6,339 bases of DNA from Rhodoferax sp. (GTDB lineage: Bacteria > Pseudomonadota > Gammaproteobacteria > Burkholderiales > Burkholderiaceae_C): the NCBI GenBank assembly GCA_023231075.1, contig JALNWC010000161.1:1-6339 (forward strand). Reading direction: 5' to 3'. Of this stretch, positions 1-6,339 are shown piece by piece. A model generated the notes under the pieces. The model saw nothing but the letters and a program-made list of their open reading frames with translations, made no database searches and had not been told where the DNA came from. How positions within the stretch are numbered: the first letter of the stretch is position 1; each line of letters starts with the position of its first letter. Position numbers and translations under genes: made by a program.

Positions 1-25
1 GGGGTCAGGTCTTGCAATCAAGCAT
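1..25 (+). repeat. Left terminal inverted repeat of the transposase unit
   Basis: This sequence starts GGGGTCAGGTCTTGCAATC and is the reverse complement of 897-921 with one mismatch (base 21). The first 20 bases match perfectly. It contains the short self-complementary piece CTTG-CAAT-CAAG (11-22), which may be a weak hairpin. The GGGGTCAGG start is shared with the ends of the fold-back element in amn. Confidence 0.85.
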
Positions 26-49
26 AAATAGATCGCTATCATCGGCACT

Positions 50-892
50 ATGGCGCGACCTCTCAGAATCGAACTTGCCGGCGGGCTTTATCATGTGACT
101 TCACGTGGTGACCGGCGTGAAGCGATCTATTTTGATGATGATGATCGCCGCGACTGGCTGGAGGTGCTGGCGCAAGTGTGCGAACGCTTCAACTGGATTT
201 GCCACGGCTGGTGCCAGATGAGCAACCACTACCACGTGGTGATCGAGACAGTGGAAGGTAATTTGTCGCAGGGCATGCGGCAACTCAACGGCGTTTATAC
301 CCAGCATGTGAACCGCAAATACGAGCGTGTCGGCCATGTCTTTCAGGGGCGCTACAAAGCGATATTGGTTGAAAAAGACGGCTATTTGCTCGAATTGTCG
401 CGCTATGTGGTGCTCAATCCGGTGCGCGCCGGTATGGTGTCTGAGGCCGGCCAATGGCCATGGAGTTCTTACGCTGCCATGAAGGGCGATGTGCCAGCAC
501 CGCCGTGGCTCAATGTCGAGTGGGTGTTGGGGCAGTTTGGTGAGCCAAGGTCCGCGGCCGTCGCGCGTTTCCGGGATTTTGTTCGCGCTGGGGTCGGTCA
601 ACCGCCCCTGTGGGACGGTTTGCGCGGGCAAATCTATTTGGGCAGTGACGATTTCCTCAAGCGCATGCAGGATGTATCTGGCAACAGCGTTGCCTCAGAA
701 GTGCCGCAGACCCAACGCCGGCCCCTGGCCAAGCCGCTGCTTGCCTACAGGCAGGAAGGTGCTGATCTGGCCGCGTGCATGGCGGCCGCCTACGCATCGG
801 GCGACTACACCATGCAGGCCATCGCCGACGCCTTTTCGGTTCACTACACCACGGTCAGCCGGGCAGTGCGCCGACACGAGGCTGCACCCTAA
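50..892 (+). CDS. REP-associated tyrosine transposase (IS200-like, Y1/HUH family) with C-terminal HTH
   Basis: The 280-residue protein is predicted to be a single-strand DNA transposase that nicks and rejoins DNA through a 5'-phosphotyrosine link. The N-terminus (MARPLRIELAGGLYHVTSRG) is the usual opening of IS200-like proteins of the REP-associated branch. The HUH metal-binding motif is N59-H60-Y61-H62. The expected catalytic tyrosine is Y119 in the conserved RYVVLNPVRAG stretch. The G95-H96-V97-F98-Q99-G100-R101 block is also typical of the family. After the roughly 150-residue Y1 domain comes a tail of about 120 residues. Its end (about 240-276, including YTMQAIADAFSVHYTTVSRAVRR) looks like a helix-turn-helix, probably for DNA recognition. 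The gene is the only cargo of the 1-921 unit. No good Shine-Dalgarno sequence precedes the ATG at 50, so expression may be low. All visible catalytic residues are present and the frame is intact, so it may be active. Family assignment is firm. Target specificity is inferred. Confidence 0.93.
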   Translation: MARPLRIELAGGLYHVTSRGDRREAIYFDDDDRRDWLEVLAQVCERFNWICHGWCQMSNHYHVVIETVEGNLSQGMRQLNGVYTQHVNRKYERVGHVFQGRYKAILVEKDGYLLELSRYVVLNPVRAGMVSEAGQWPWSSYAAMKGDVPAPPWLNVEWVLGQFGEPRSAAVARFRDFVRAGVGQPPLWDGLRGQIYLGSDDFLKRMQDVSGNSVASEVPQTQRRPLAKPLLAYRQEGADLAACMAAAYASGDYTMQAIADAFSVHYTTVSRAVRRHEAAP

Positions 893-896
893 ACAA

Positions 897-921
897 ATGC
901 ATGATTGCAAGACCTGACCCC
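897..921 (-). repeat. Right terminal inverted repeat of the transposase unit
   Basis: This is the inverted copy of bases 1-25 (24 of 25 identical). It lies between the transposase stop (890-892) and the dbpA stop codon (922-924), which it directly abuts. Transcripts of dbpA would run into it, so it forms the start of that gene's 3' flank. Confidence 0.85.
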
Positions 922-2313
<1,392 letters not shown>

Positions 2314-2334
2314 GCAAGGATTATCGGTGGCGCT

Positions 2335-3897
2335 TCAAGCAAAGTAGGCTGCCACAAAATCTTCAAACGAAGCTTGCGCTGCGGCCTCCAGTTGTTGTTG
2401 CGCGGCCAGCGATTGCTGCACGCTGGACTTGAATTGGGCCAGGGTCTCGGCACTCAGCGCGCTGGCTTGCAGGCTCTGGGTGTGGATTTTTGACATTTCA
2501 AAGGCAAAGTTGAAGTAACCCCCATGCTGCTTGACCGCCTCGATCACCTGGGCCGAGGGCGTGCGCTCGGGCTGGTCGATGCGCAGGCGCAGCTCTTGCA
2601 TCGCCGCCTGGTAACGCTGGCCACCGTAGGCGCTGTCGAGCATGGCGGCAAACGGCGCCATGTCGTCAAACAGTTCATGCGCCAGCGCGCGCAGCGGCTG
2701 CTCGTGGTTATGCACCAGCAGTTGCAGGCCGGGCTGGCGCCCGCGCGTGACCACGCGGTGCTTGTTTTCGTCGTTTTCACTTTGCTCGCGGCTGGTGATG
2801 GGCGGGCTGGCGCGAAACAGGCACATCAGCAGCAGCACGTCGGCAAACAGGCTTTGCTCGGGGGCAATGCCGATGTCGATGAACGGGTTCAGGTCGAACA
2901 GCCGCATTTCGAGGTACTGCACGCCCAGCGTGCGCAACGCCTTGGCCGGGCGCTCGCCGCTGCGGGCGATGCGCTTGGGCCGCATGGGGGCATAGAACTC
3001 GGCTTCGAGCTGCAGCAGGCTGTCGCTGAGCTGTTTCCAGTGCGCGCCGTCGCGCACGCCCAGCTCGGTGTAATAGGGGTCGGGCGTGCGAATGGCGGCT
3101 TCCAGACCGGCGGTGTAGTCGGCCAGCGAGTTGAAGCTGATAGCGAGCTTGTCTTGCGCGTGGTTCTGGTAACCCAGGTCGCTCATGCGCAGGCTGGTCG
3201 CAAAATCGCCGTGCAGGGTGCCGGGCACCAGTTCGGTCAGGTCGCTGGAGTGCCCTTGCAGGAACGACTGGCACAGCGCGGGTGAGGCGCCAAACAGGTA
3301 GGGCACCAGCCAGCCGTAGCGCAAGAAGTTGCGGATCAGGCCAAAACTGCGGTGGTCGATGAAGTCCTGCAAGTTGGGCTCGCCGCCGCAGCAGTCGCGC
3401 AGGCTGAGCCAGAAATCCTGCGGCAGCGACCAGTTGTAGTGGGCCCCGGCAATGGTCTGCATGGCGCGGCCATAACGCAGCCCCAGGCCCTCGCGGTACA
3501 CCATCTTGAAGCGCGCCGCGTTGGTGCGGCCGTAGTCGGCAATGGCAATGTCGGCGTCAGTGCCAATCTTGCAGGGCATCGAACCCGCCCAGAGCAACTC
3601 GCCTTCAAGCTGCTGCGCGCTGAAACGGTGAATGTCTTTTAAAAACGCCAATGGAAAGCCGGGCTCGTTGGACGGCGGCGTGATGAATTCGAGCAGCGCC
3701 TCGGCGTAGTCGGTGGTGATCCAGGGGTGGGTCAGCTTGGAGCCCAGCGCCGTGGGGTGCGGCGTTTTGGCGAGTTGGCCGTTGCGGTCGATGCGCAGGC
3801 ATTCGCGCTCATAACCGCGGGTGATGCCGCGCAGCAAGCGGGCTTGCGGGACTTCGGAAAACTGGCGGACTTCGTTGCAACAGGTAAATTTCAGCAT
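2335..3897 (-). CDS. gshA: Glutamate-cysteine ligase (gamma-glutamylcysteine synthetase), E. coli type
   Basis: The 520-residue cytoplasmic enzyme makes gamma-glutamylcysteine from glutamate and cysteine with ATP, the first and committed step of glutathione synthesis. Blocks typical of the family: RGYERECLR (27-35), HPTALGSKLTH (47-57), ITTDYAEALLEFITP (60-74), SMPC (106-109), YREGL (134-138) and MQTIAGAHYNWS (146-157). The length agrees with the E. coli enzyme (518). I chose the ATG at 3897 because homology begins soon after it. The open frame extends upstream to an ATG at 3993, but those 32 extra residues look non-homologous and would overlap the amn start. No strong Shine-Dalgarno is visible. 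The gene is divergent from amn and 21 bp upstream of dbpA on the same strand. gshB is not in this window. Confidence 0.94.
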   Translation of the reverse strand: MLKFTCCNEVRQFSEVPQARLLRGITRGYERECLRIDRNGQLAKTPHPTALGSKLTHPWITTDYAEALLEFITPPSNEPGFPLAFLKDIHRFSAQQLEGELLWAGSMPCKIGTDADIAIADYGRTNAARFKMVYREGLGLRYGRAMQTIAGAHYNWSLPQDFWLSLRDCCGGEPNLQDFIDHRSFGLIRNFLRYGWLVPYLFGASPALCQSFLQGHSSDLTELVPGTLHGDFATSLRMSDLGYQNHAQDKLAISFNSLADYTAGLEAAIRTPDPYYTELGVRDGAHWKQLSDSLLQLEAEFYAPMRPKRIARSGERPAKALRTLGVQYLEMRLFDLNPFIDIGIAPEQSLFADVLLLMCLFRASPPITSREQSENDENKHRVVTRGRQPGLQLLVHNHEQPLRALAHELFDDMAPFAAMLDSAYGGQRYQAAMQELRLRIDQPERTPSAQVIEAVKQHGGYFNFAFEMSKIHTQSLQASALSAETLAQFKSSVQQSLAAQQQLEAAAQASFEDFVAAYFA

Positions 3898-3991
3898 GAC
3901 GGGGTTTTCTTGGATTCTTGGGTCCGGAGTATGGCAGTTTTGCATCATGCCCAGCCGCCCCAACGTCATCCAGCCGTGGAACAATGGACGC
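3898..3991. promoter_or_regulatory. Divergent gshA/amn intergenic region
   Basis: This 94-bp gap separates two divergently oriented genes and must hold the promoters for gshA (leftward) and amn (rightward), unless these lie inside the genes. I see no convincing -35/-10 pair in either direction. CATACT on the minus strand is a possible but weak -10 for gshA. No palindromic operator stands out. The call rests on gene arrangement only. Confidence 0.35.
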
Positions 3992-5533
3992 ATGTCTTAT
4001 CTACCCGCTTTCATTGCGCCCATGCGCTTTACCGACCCGGCTGCGGCCCTGGCGCAGGCCCGGCTGATTTATGACAACAGCATTGCCCACTTGCGCCAGG
4101 CCATGCAGCGCTACGTGGCGGGTGACGACCTGCCCGGCCACGTGCGCGGCTGCTACCCCTTTGTGCGGGTGCAGACCGACACCGTGACGCGCCAGGCTTC
4201 CAGCGAGTCGGCGCGCCTGAGTTATGGTTTTGTGGCCGGCCCGGGCCGCTTCGAGACCACCCTGACCCGGCCCGACCTGTACGCCCGCTACTACCTGGAG
4301 CAGTTCAGCCTGCTGCTCGACAACCATGGCGTTGAACTGGAGGTGGGCACCAGCAACCAGCCCATTCCGGTGCATTTTTCCTTTGCCGAGGACGGCCATG
4401 TGGAGGGCAGCCTGAGCCCGCAGCGCCGACAACTGATGCGCGATGTGTTTGACCTGCCCGACCTGGCCGCCATGGACGACGGCATCGCCAACGGCACCCA
4501 CGCGCCGCACCCCGGCGAGCCGCAACCCCTGTCGCTGTTCACCGCGCCCCGGGTCGACTACTCACTGCAGCGCCTGCGCCATTACACCGGCACCGGCCCC
4601 GAGCATTTCCAGAACTTTGTGCTGTTCACCAACTACCAGTTCTACATCGACGAATTCATTGCGCTGGGCCATGCGGCCATGGCCGATGCCACCAGCGAAT
4701 ACATCGCATTTGTGGAGCCGGGCAATGTGATCACTGAAAAATTGGGGTCAGACCCCAATTTCGCGGCAGCGCAAGGCGCTGCTGAATCGCCGGATAAGCG
4801 GCGAGCGAATTTGGGCCCTGACCCCAAATTTTCAGCCCGCCTGCCGCAAATGCCCGCCTACCACCTGGTGCGCGCCGACGGCAGCGGCATCAGCATGGTC
4901 AACATCGGCGTCGGCCCGGCCAATGCCAAGACCATCACCGACCACATTGCCGTGCTGCGTCCGCACGCCTGGATCATGCTGGGCCACTGTGCCGGCCTGC
5001 GCAGCAGCCAGCAACTGGGCGACTACGTGCTGGCCCATGGTTATGTGCGTGAAGACCATGTGCTTGACGAAGAACTGCCGCTGTGGGTGCCCATCCCGGC
5101 GCTGGCCGAGGTGCAGGTGGCGCTCGCCACGGCGGTGTCGCAGGTGACGCAACTCAGGGGGCCCGAGCTCAAACGCATCATGCGCACCGGCACCGTGGCT
5201 TCCACCGACAACCGCAACTGGGAGCTGCTGCCCGACAACGGCCCGCAACGCCGTTTCAGCCAGAGCCGGGCGGTGGCGCTCGACATGGAAAGCGCCACCA
5301 TTGCCGCCAACGGCTTCCGGTTTCGCGTGCCCTACGGCACCCTGCTGTGCGTCAGCGACAAGCCGCTGCACGGCGAGATCAAGCTGCCCGGCATGGCCAA
5401 CACTTTTTACCGCGAGCGCGTGGACCAGCACCTGCGCATCGGCATCCGTGCGCTGGAGTTGCTGCGCGAACAAGGCATCGACCAGCTGCACAGCCGCAAA
5501 CTGCGCAGCTTTGCCGAGGTGGCGTTTCAGTAA
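3992..5533 (+). CDS. amn: AMP nucleosidase carrying an in-frame palindromic insert
   Basis: The 513-residue cytoplasmic enzyme hydrolyses AMP to adenine and ribose 5-phosphate, in purine salvage and control of AMP levels. The N-terminal AMN-specific domain (about 1-245) includes RVDYSLQRLRHYTGTGPEHFQNFVLFTNY, split here only by notation. The C-terminal nucleoside-phosphorylase-like catalytic domain begins near QMPAYHL (286-292). It has VNIGVGPANAKT, D431-M432-E433-S434 and CVSDKPLHG with D456, which aligns with the catalytic aspartate of the E. coli enzyme. The ATG at 3992 gives a natural N-terminus (MSYLPAFIAPMRF); the frame is open further upstream but into the gshA leader. The protein is about 29 residues longer than E. 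coli Amn (484). The excess is explained by residues 249-282, encoded by the fold-back element at 4734-4835. This lies in the linker between domains, where E. coli has about 18 unrelated residues. Downstream motifs are intact, so I expect a working enzyme. Confidence 0.94.
   Translation: MSYLPAFIAPMRFTDPAAALAQARLIYDNSIAHLRQAMQRYVAGDDLPGHVRGCYPFVRVQTDTVTRQASSESARLSYGFVAGPGRFETTLTRPDLYARYYLEQFSLLLDNHGVELEVGTSNQPIPVHFSFAEDGHVEGSLSPQRRQLMRDVFDLPDLAAMDDGIANGTHAPHPGEPQPLSLFTAPRVDYSLQRLRHYTGTGPEHFQNFVLFTNYQFYIDEFIALGHAAMADATSEYIAFVEPGNVITEKLGSDPNFAAAQGAAESPDKRRANLGPDPKFSARLPQMPAYHLVRADGSGISMVNIGVGPANAKTITDHIAVLRPHAWIMLGHCAGLRSSQQLGDYVLAHGYVREDHVLDEELPLWVPIPALAEVQVALATAVSQVTQLRGPELKRIMRTGTVASTDNRNWELLPDNGPQRRFSQSRAVALDMESATIAANGFRFRVPYGTLLCVSDKPLHGEIKLPGMANTFYRERVDQHLRIGIRALELLREQGIDQLHSRKLRSFAEVAFQ
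4739..4761. repeat. Left REP-like palindrome of the fold-back element
   Basis: This is a perfect inverted repeat with 11-bp arms (AAATTGGGGTC and GACCCCAATTT) around a single central A at 4750. It encodes KLGSDPNF in amn, and because of its symmetry the minus strand can encode the same peptide. Confidence 0.9.
4764..4804. repeat. Two internal hairpins of the fold-back element
   Basis: Hairpin 1 pairs 4766-4772 (GCAGCGC) with 4776-4782 (GCGCTGC) around an AAG loop, extended by a G-T wobble and a C-G pair to 4764/4784. Hairpin 2 pairs 4787-4792 (TCGCCG) with 4799-4804 (CGGCGA) around a GATAAG loop. All Watson-Crick pairs in the core stems are perfect. Together they cap the long stem made by the element's ends. 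Confidence 0.8.
4808..4830. repeat. Right REP-like palindrome of the fold-back element
   Basis: This is an imperfect inverted repeat: AATTTGGG (4808-4815) pairs with CCCAAATT (4823-4830) around CCCTGAC. It is the degenerate, inverted counterpart of 4739-4761. It encodes NLGPDPKF in amn. Confidence 0.75.
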
Positions 5534-5537
5534 AGTT

Positions 5538-5957
5538 TCAGCATTCCGGTATCACCACAGGCGGCACCAAGCCCAAACGTTTGGCGCGACGCGCAAACCG
5601 CCGGTCATCAAAACTGATGAATTCATTGCAATGGCTGCTTGCTGACAGATGGAGCGCGTCGGCAAAGTCCAGCCCATCACCGTGCCAGGCCAATGCATCG
5701 TTAATGCGCGACCATTCCTCGACGCTGACGTTGGGCAGGCCGAGCAGGTGCCGGATGACCCGGACAAAATCGTCGGCGGCAAAGCCGTAAAACGCCCGCA
5801 ACACCCATTCGAGCTCCAGCACCACCGTCAACGGAATGAATATCTGGGCAGACTCGCCAAGCAGGCGGCACGCTGCCGGGCGCTGTTTTTCCGCCTCGGG
5901 GTCGGCGGGATCGTCCACGTAAAAACGGGCCAGCACATTGGTGTCAAGGGCGACCAT
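5538..5957 (-). CDS. vapC: VapC-type PIN-domain toxin
   Basis: The 139-residue protein is a predicted Mg2+-dependent ribonuclease toxin of the PIN family. Such VapC proteins usually cleave tRNA or rRNA and stop growth when their antitoxin is lost. Acidic active-site candidates: D5 in MVALDTNVLARF; E48 in the VLELEWVLR stretch; D97 and D100 in LDFADALHLS; and D117 in ISFDDRRF. The order and spacing fit the fold. I chose ATG 5957 because the PIN domain begins there. The open frame extends to 6038, but those residues come from the vapB coding region in another frame. The start overlaps the end of vapB by 14 bp, which suggests translational coupling. The stop is 4 bp from the stop of convergent amn, with no terminator between. 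The RNA target cannot be told from sequence. Confidence 0.9.
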   Translation of the reverse strand: MVALDTNVLARFYVDDPADPEAEKQRPAACRLLGESAQIFIPLTVVLELEWVLRAFYGFAADDFVRVIRHLLGLPNVSVEEWSRINDALAWHGDGLDFADALHLSASSHCNEFISFDDRRFARRAKRLGLVPPVVIPEC

Positions 5958-6204
5958 TGGCGGCCTCACGCATGGCAAGCGCCACATCAAAATCCGCCAG
6001 CCGACGTTTGCCCGGCTTTTTGCACACCAGCATGCCAAAACCGTCTTCTATTTTGGAGGGCACCACCTGGCGTTTCATCTCGACGTGGATGACTTGCCCT
6101 TCCAGGTGGAAGTTCAGTTGACAGCCGGGTGCAATGCCAAGGCGGCGCCGGATTTGCACGGGAATCACGACCTGACCTTTTCCGGAAACGGTTACAGTTT
6201 GCAT
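5944..6204 (-). CDS. vapB: VapB-type antitoxin, AbrB/SpoVT fold
   Basis: The 86-residue protein is the predicted antitoxin partner of the overlapping VapC. The N-terminal swapped-hairpin DNA-binding domain (about 2-45) is clear from VSGKGQVVIPVQIRRRLGI, with GKGQVVIP the signature of AbrB/MazE-like proteins. The C-terminal part (about 50-86, with KPGKRRLADFDVALAM) would wrap and inhibit the toxin. ATG 6204 is preceded by a good Shine-Dalgarno AGGAG five bases away. A palindrome 13 bp upstream of the start is a likely autoregulatory operator. The antitoxin-first order is the usual one for this class. It is a typical horizontally spread cassette; a chromosomal stabilising or anti-phage role is possible but not shown here. 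Confidence 0.9.
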   Translation of the reverse strand: MQTVTVSGKGQVVIPVQIRRRLGIAPGCQLNFHLEGQVIHVEMKRQVVPSKIEDGFGMLVCKKPGKRRLADFDVALAMREAANGRP

Positions 6205-6209
6205 TTCGA

Positions 6210-6214
6210 CTCCT
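6210..6214 (-). promoter_or_regulatory. Shine-Dalgarno site of vapB
   Basis: AGGAG on the minus strand stands five bases before the vapB ATG (6202-6204). It is the best ribosome binding site in the window and fixes the vapB start. vapC has none as good, which fits an antitoxin made in excess. Confidence 0.8.
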
Positions 6215-6217
6215 ATT

Positions 6218-6232
6218 TCTTACCTTGTAAGA
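6218..6232. promoter_or_regulatory. Palindromic operator candidate of vapBC
   Basis: TCTTAC-CTT-GTAAGA is a perfect 6-bp inverted repeat with a 3-bp spacer, just upstream of the vapB ribosome binding site. On the minus strand a plausible promoter overlaps it: GTGACT as -35, a 17-bp spacer, and TACAAG as -10 (4 of 6 matches each). AbrB-type antitoxins normally bind such palindromes to repress their own operon. The binding is inferred. Confidence 0.55.
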
Positions 6233-6258
6233 TAACTTTAGCAGAAAGTCACTGAACT

Positions 6259-6339
6259 GTGTCCACCCTGTTGCACATTGAGCGCCTGGACGCGGTGGTG
6301 CGCGCATTGCTTGACAGCGGCGCGACCAGCGTGCTCGAC
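6259..6339 (+). CDS. 5' end of a possible SAM-dependent methyltransferase (runs off the window)
   Basis: A GTG start at 6259 opens a frame of 27 codons that continues past the window edge. An in-frame TGA lies just upstream (6253-6255), so the gene must start at or after this point. The peptide begins MSTLLHIERLDAVVRALL and ends GATSVLD. The pattern GA-x-SVLD at about residue 21-27, after an N-terminal helix, is the usual lead-in to the GxGxG SAM-binding loop of class I methyltransferases, but the loop itself lies outside the window. It is divergent from vapB with a 54-bp gap, and only a weak Shine-Dalgarno (AGAAAG) is visible. Product identity is tentative. Confidence 0.45.
   Translation, partial: MSTLLHIERLDAVVRALLDSGATSVLD

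Larger units (their letters stand above)
1..921 (+). mobile_element. RAYT-type transposase unit bounded by inverted repeats
   Basis: The unit consists of one transposase gene between terminal inverted repeats. Bases 1-20 are exactly complementary to 902-921, and 24 of 25 bases match when 1-25 is compared with 897-921. Both ends begin GGGGTCAGG reading inward. The right end stops one base before the dbpA stop codon (922-924), so the insertion sits at the very end of that gene without cutting it. The left end coincides with the window edge, so the left flank and any target-site pattern cannot be judged. In REP-associated tyrosine transposases (RAYTs), the gene is typically flanked by REP sequences in inverted orientation, and this arrangement fits. 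Long symmetric ends are less typical of classical IS200/IS605 elements, which have asymmetric subterminal hairpins. The boundaries are read from the repeats only. Confidence 0.75.
4734..4835 (+). mobile_element. REPIN-like fold-back element inserted in frame in amn
   Basis: This is a 102-bp near-palindrome. Bases 4734-4764 are complementary to 4805-4835 at 27 of 31 positions (mismatches at 4741/4828, 4752/4817, 4753/4816 and 4759/4810). The outermost 18 bases, CTGAAAAATTGGGGTCAG, match with one difference. Inside the long stem are two separate hairpins, so the whole could form a forked cruciform. The length is 34 codons with no stop, and it encodes amn residues 249-282. Direct flanks (TCA and CCCGC) show no obvious target duplication, as expected for Y1-type movement. 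The ends share GGGGTCAG with the transposase unit at 1-921. REPINs (paired inverted REPs mobilised by RAYTs) and Rickettsia palindromic elements, which insert in frame in genes, are the closest known analogies. Its movement by this particular transposase is an inference. Confidence 0.8.

Noticed and set aside
3821..3991. Upstream extension of amn to the ATG at 3821
   Set aside because: It would overlap the gshA coding region and adds 57 residues unlike any Amn N-terminus.
3898..3993. Upstream extension of gshA to the ATG at 3993
   Set aside because: The 32 added residues do not resemble the family N-terminus, and the start would overlap the amn start codon. The 3897 start gives the expected length.
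4642..4827. A 61-codon minus-strand frame across the amn insert
   Set aside because: It is open because the element is palindromic. No ribosome binding site or family resemblance supports a gene, but its openness is used as an observation about the element.
4739..4830. The amn palindromes as a transcription terminator or CRISPR repeats
   Set aside because: There is no U-tract suited to an intrinsic terminator in this context and the frame continues for another 700 bases. Only two inverted copies exist, with no spacer pattern.
4734..4835. amn as a pseudogene broken by the insert
   Set aside because: The insert keeps the frame, and all downstream catalytic motifs (DMES, CVSDKPLHG) are intact to a normal C-terminus.
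5958..6038. Extension of vapC to the ATG at 6038
   Set aside because: The extra 27 residues are a second-frame reading of vapB, and PIN domains normally begin a few residues before the first aspartate, as with the 5957 start.

Overview
The window is GC-rich, densely packed bacterial chromosome. It most resembles Betaproteobacteria of the Burkholderiales/Comamonadaceae type. I base this on base composition, codon use and the protein sequences (a DbpA helicase, an E. coli-type glutamate-cysteine ligase and an AMP nucleosidase). I could not run a search, so the lineage is an inference.

Layout. Positions 1-921 are a mobile unit with terminal inverted repeats. It encodes a REP-associated IS200-like (Y1/HUH) transposase with a C-terminal helix-turn-helix. 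Its right end abuts the stop codon of dbpA, a DEAD-box RNA helicase gene on the minus strand (922-2313). Just upstream of dbpA, on the same strand, is gshA (2335-3897). Divergent from gshA across a 94-bp gap is amn, AMP nucleosidase (3992-5533). Convergent with amn, 4 bp beyond its stop, is a VapBC-type toxin-antitoxin pair (vapC 5538-5957, vapB 5944-6204, minus strand). It has a clear ribosome binding site and a palindromic operator candidate. The last 81 bases hold the start of a divergent gene, possibly a SAM-dependent methyltransferase.

The most striking feature lies inside amn. At 4734-4835 there is a 102-bp (34-codon) fold-back element whose 31-nt ends are complementary at 27 of 31 positions. 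Two GC-rich hairpins sit in its middle, and each end also carries its own palindrome. It keeps the reading frame and adds a peptide with two similar repeats (KLGSDPNF and NLGPDPKF) in the linker between the N-terminal and catalytic domains of the enzyme. Its ends carry GGGGTCAG, the same 8-mer that begins both ends of the transposase unit at 1-921. By eye these four copies are the only ones in the window. The simplest reading is a REPIN-like non-autonomous element, related to sequences mobilised by RAYT-type transposases, that has become part of a housekeeping enzyme.

The main genes are otherwise ordinary housekeeping functions: ribosome assembly (dbpA), glutathione synthesis (gshA) and purine salvage/AMP homeostasis (amn). 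A selfish layer of transposase, fold-back element and toxin-antitoxin pair has been inserted around and within them. No stretch longer than 100 bp is without a gene or element.
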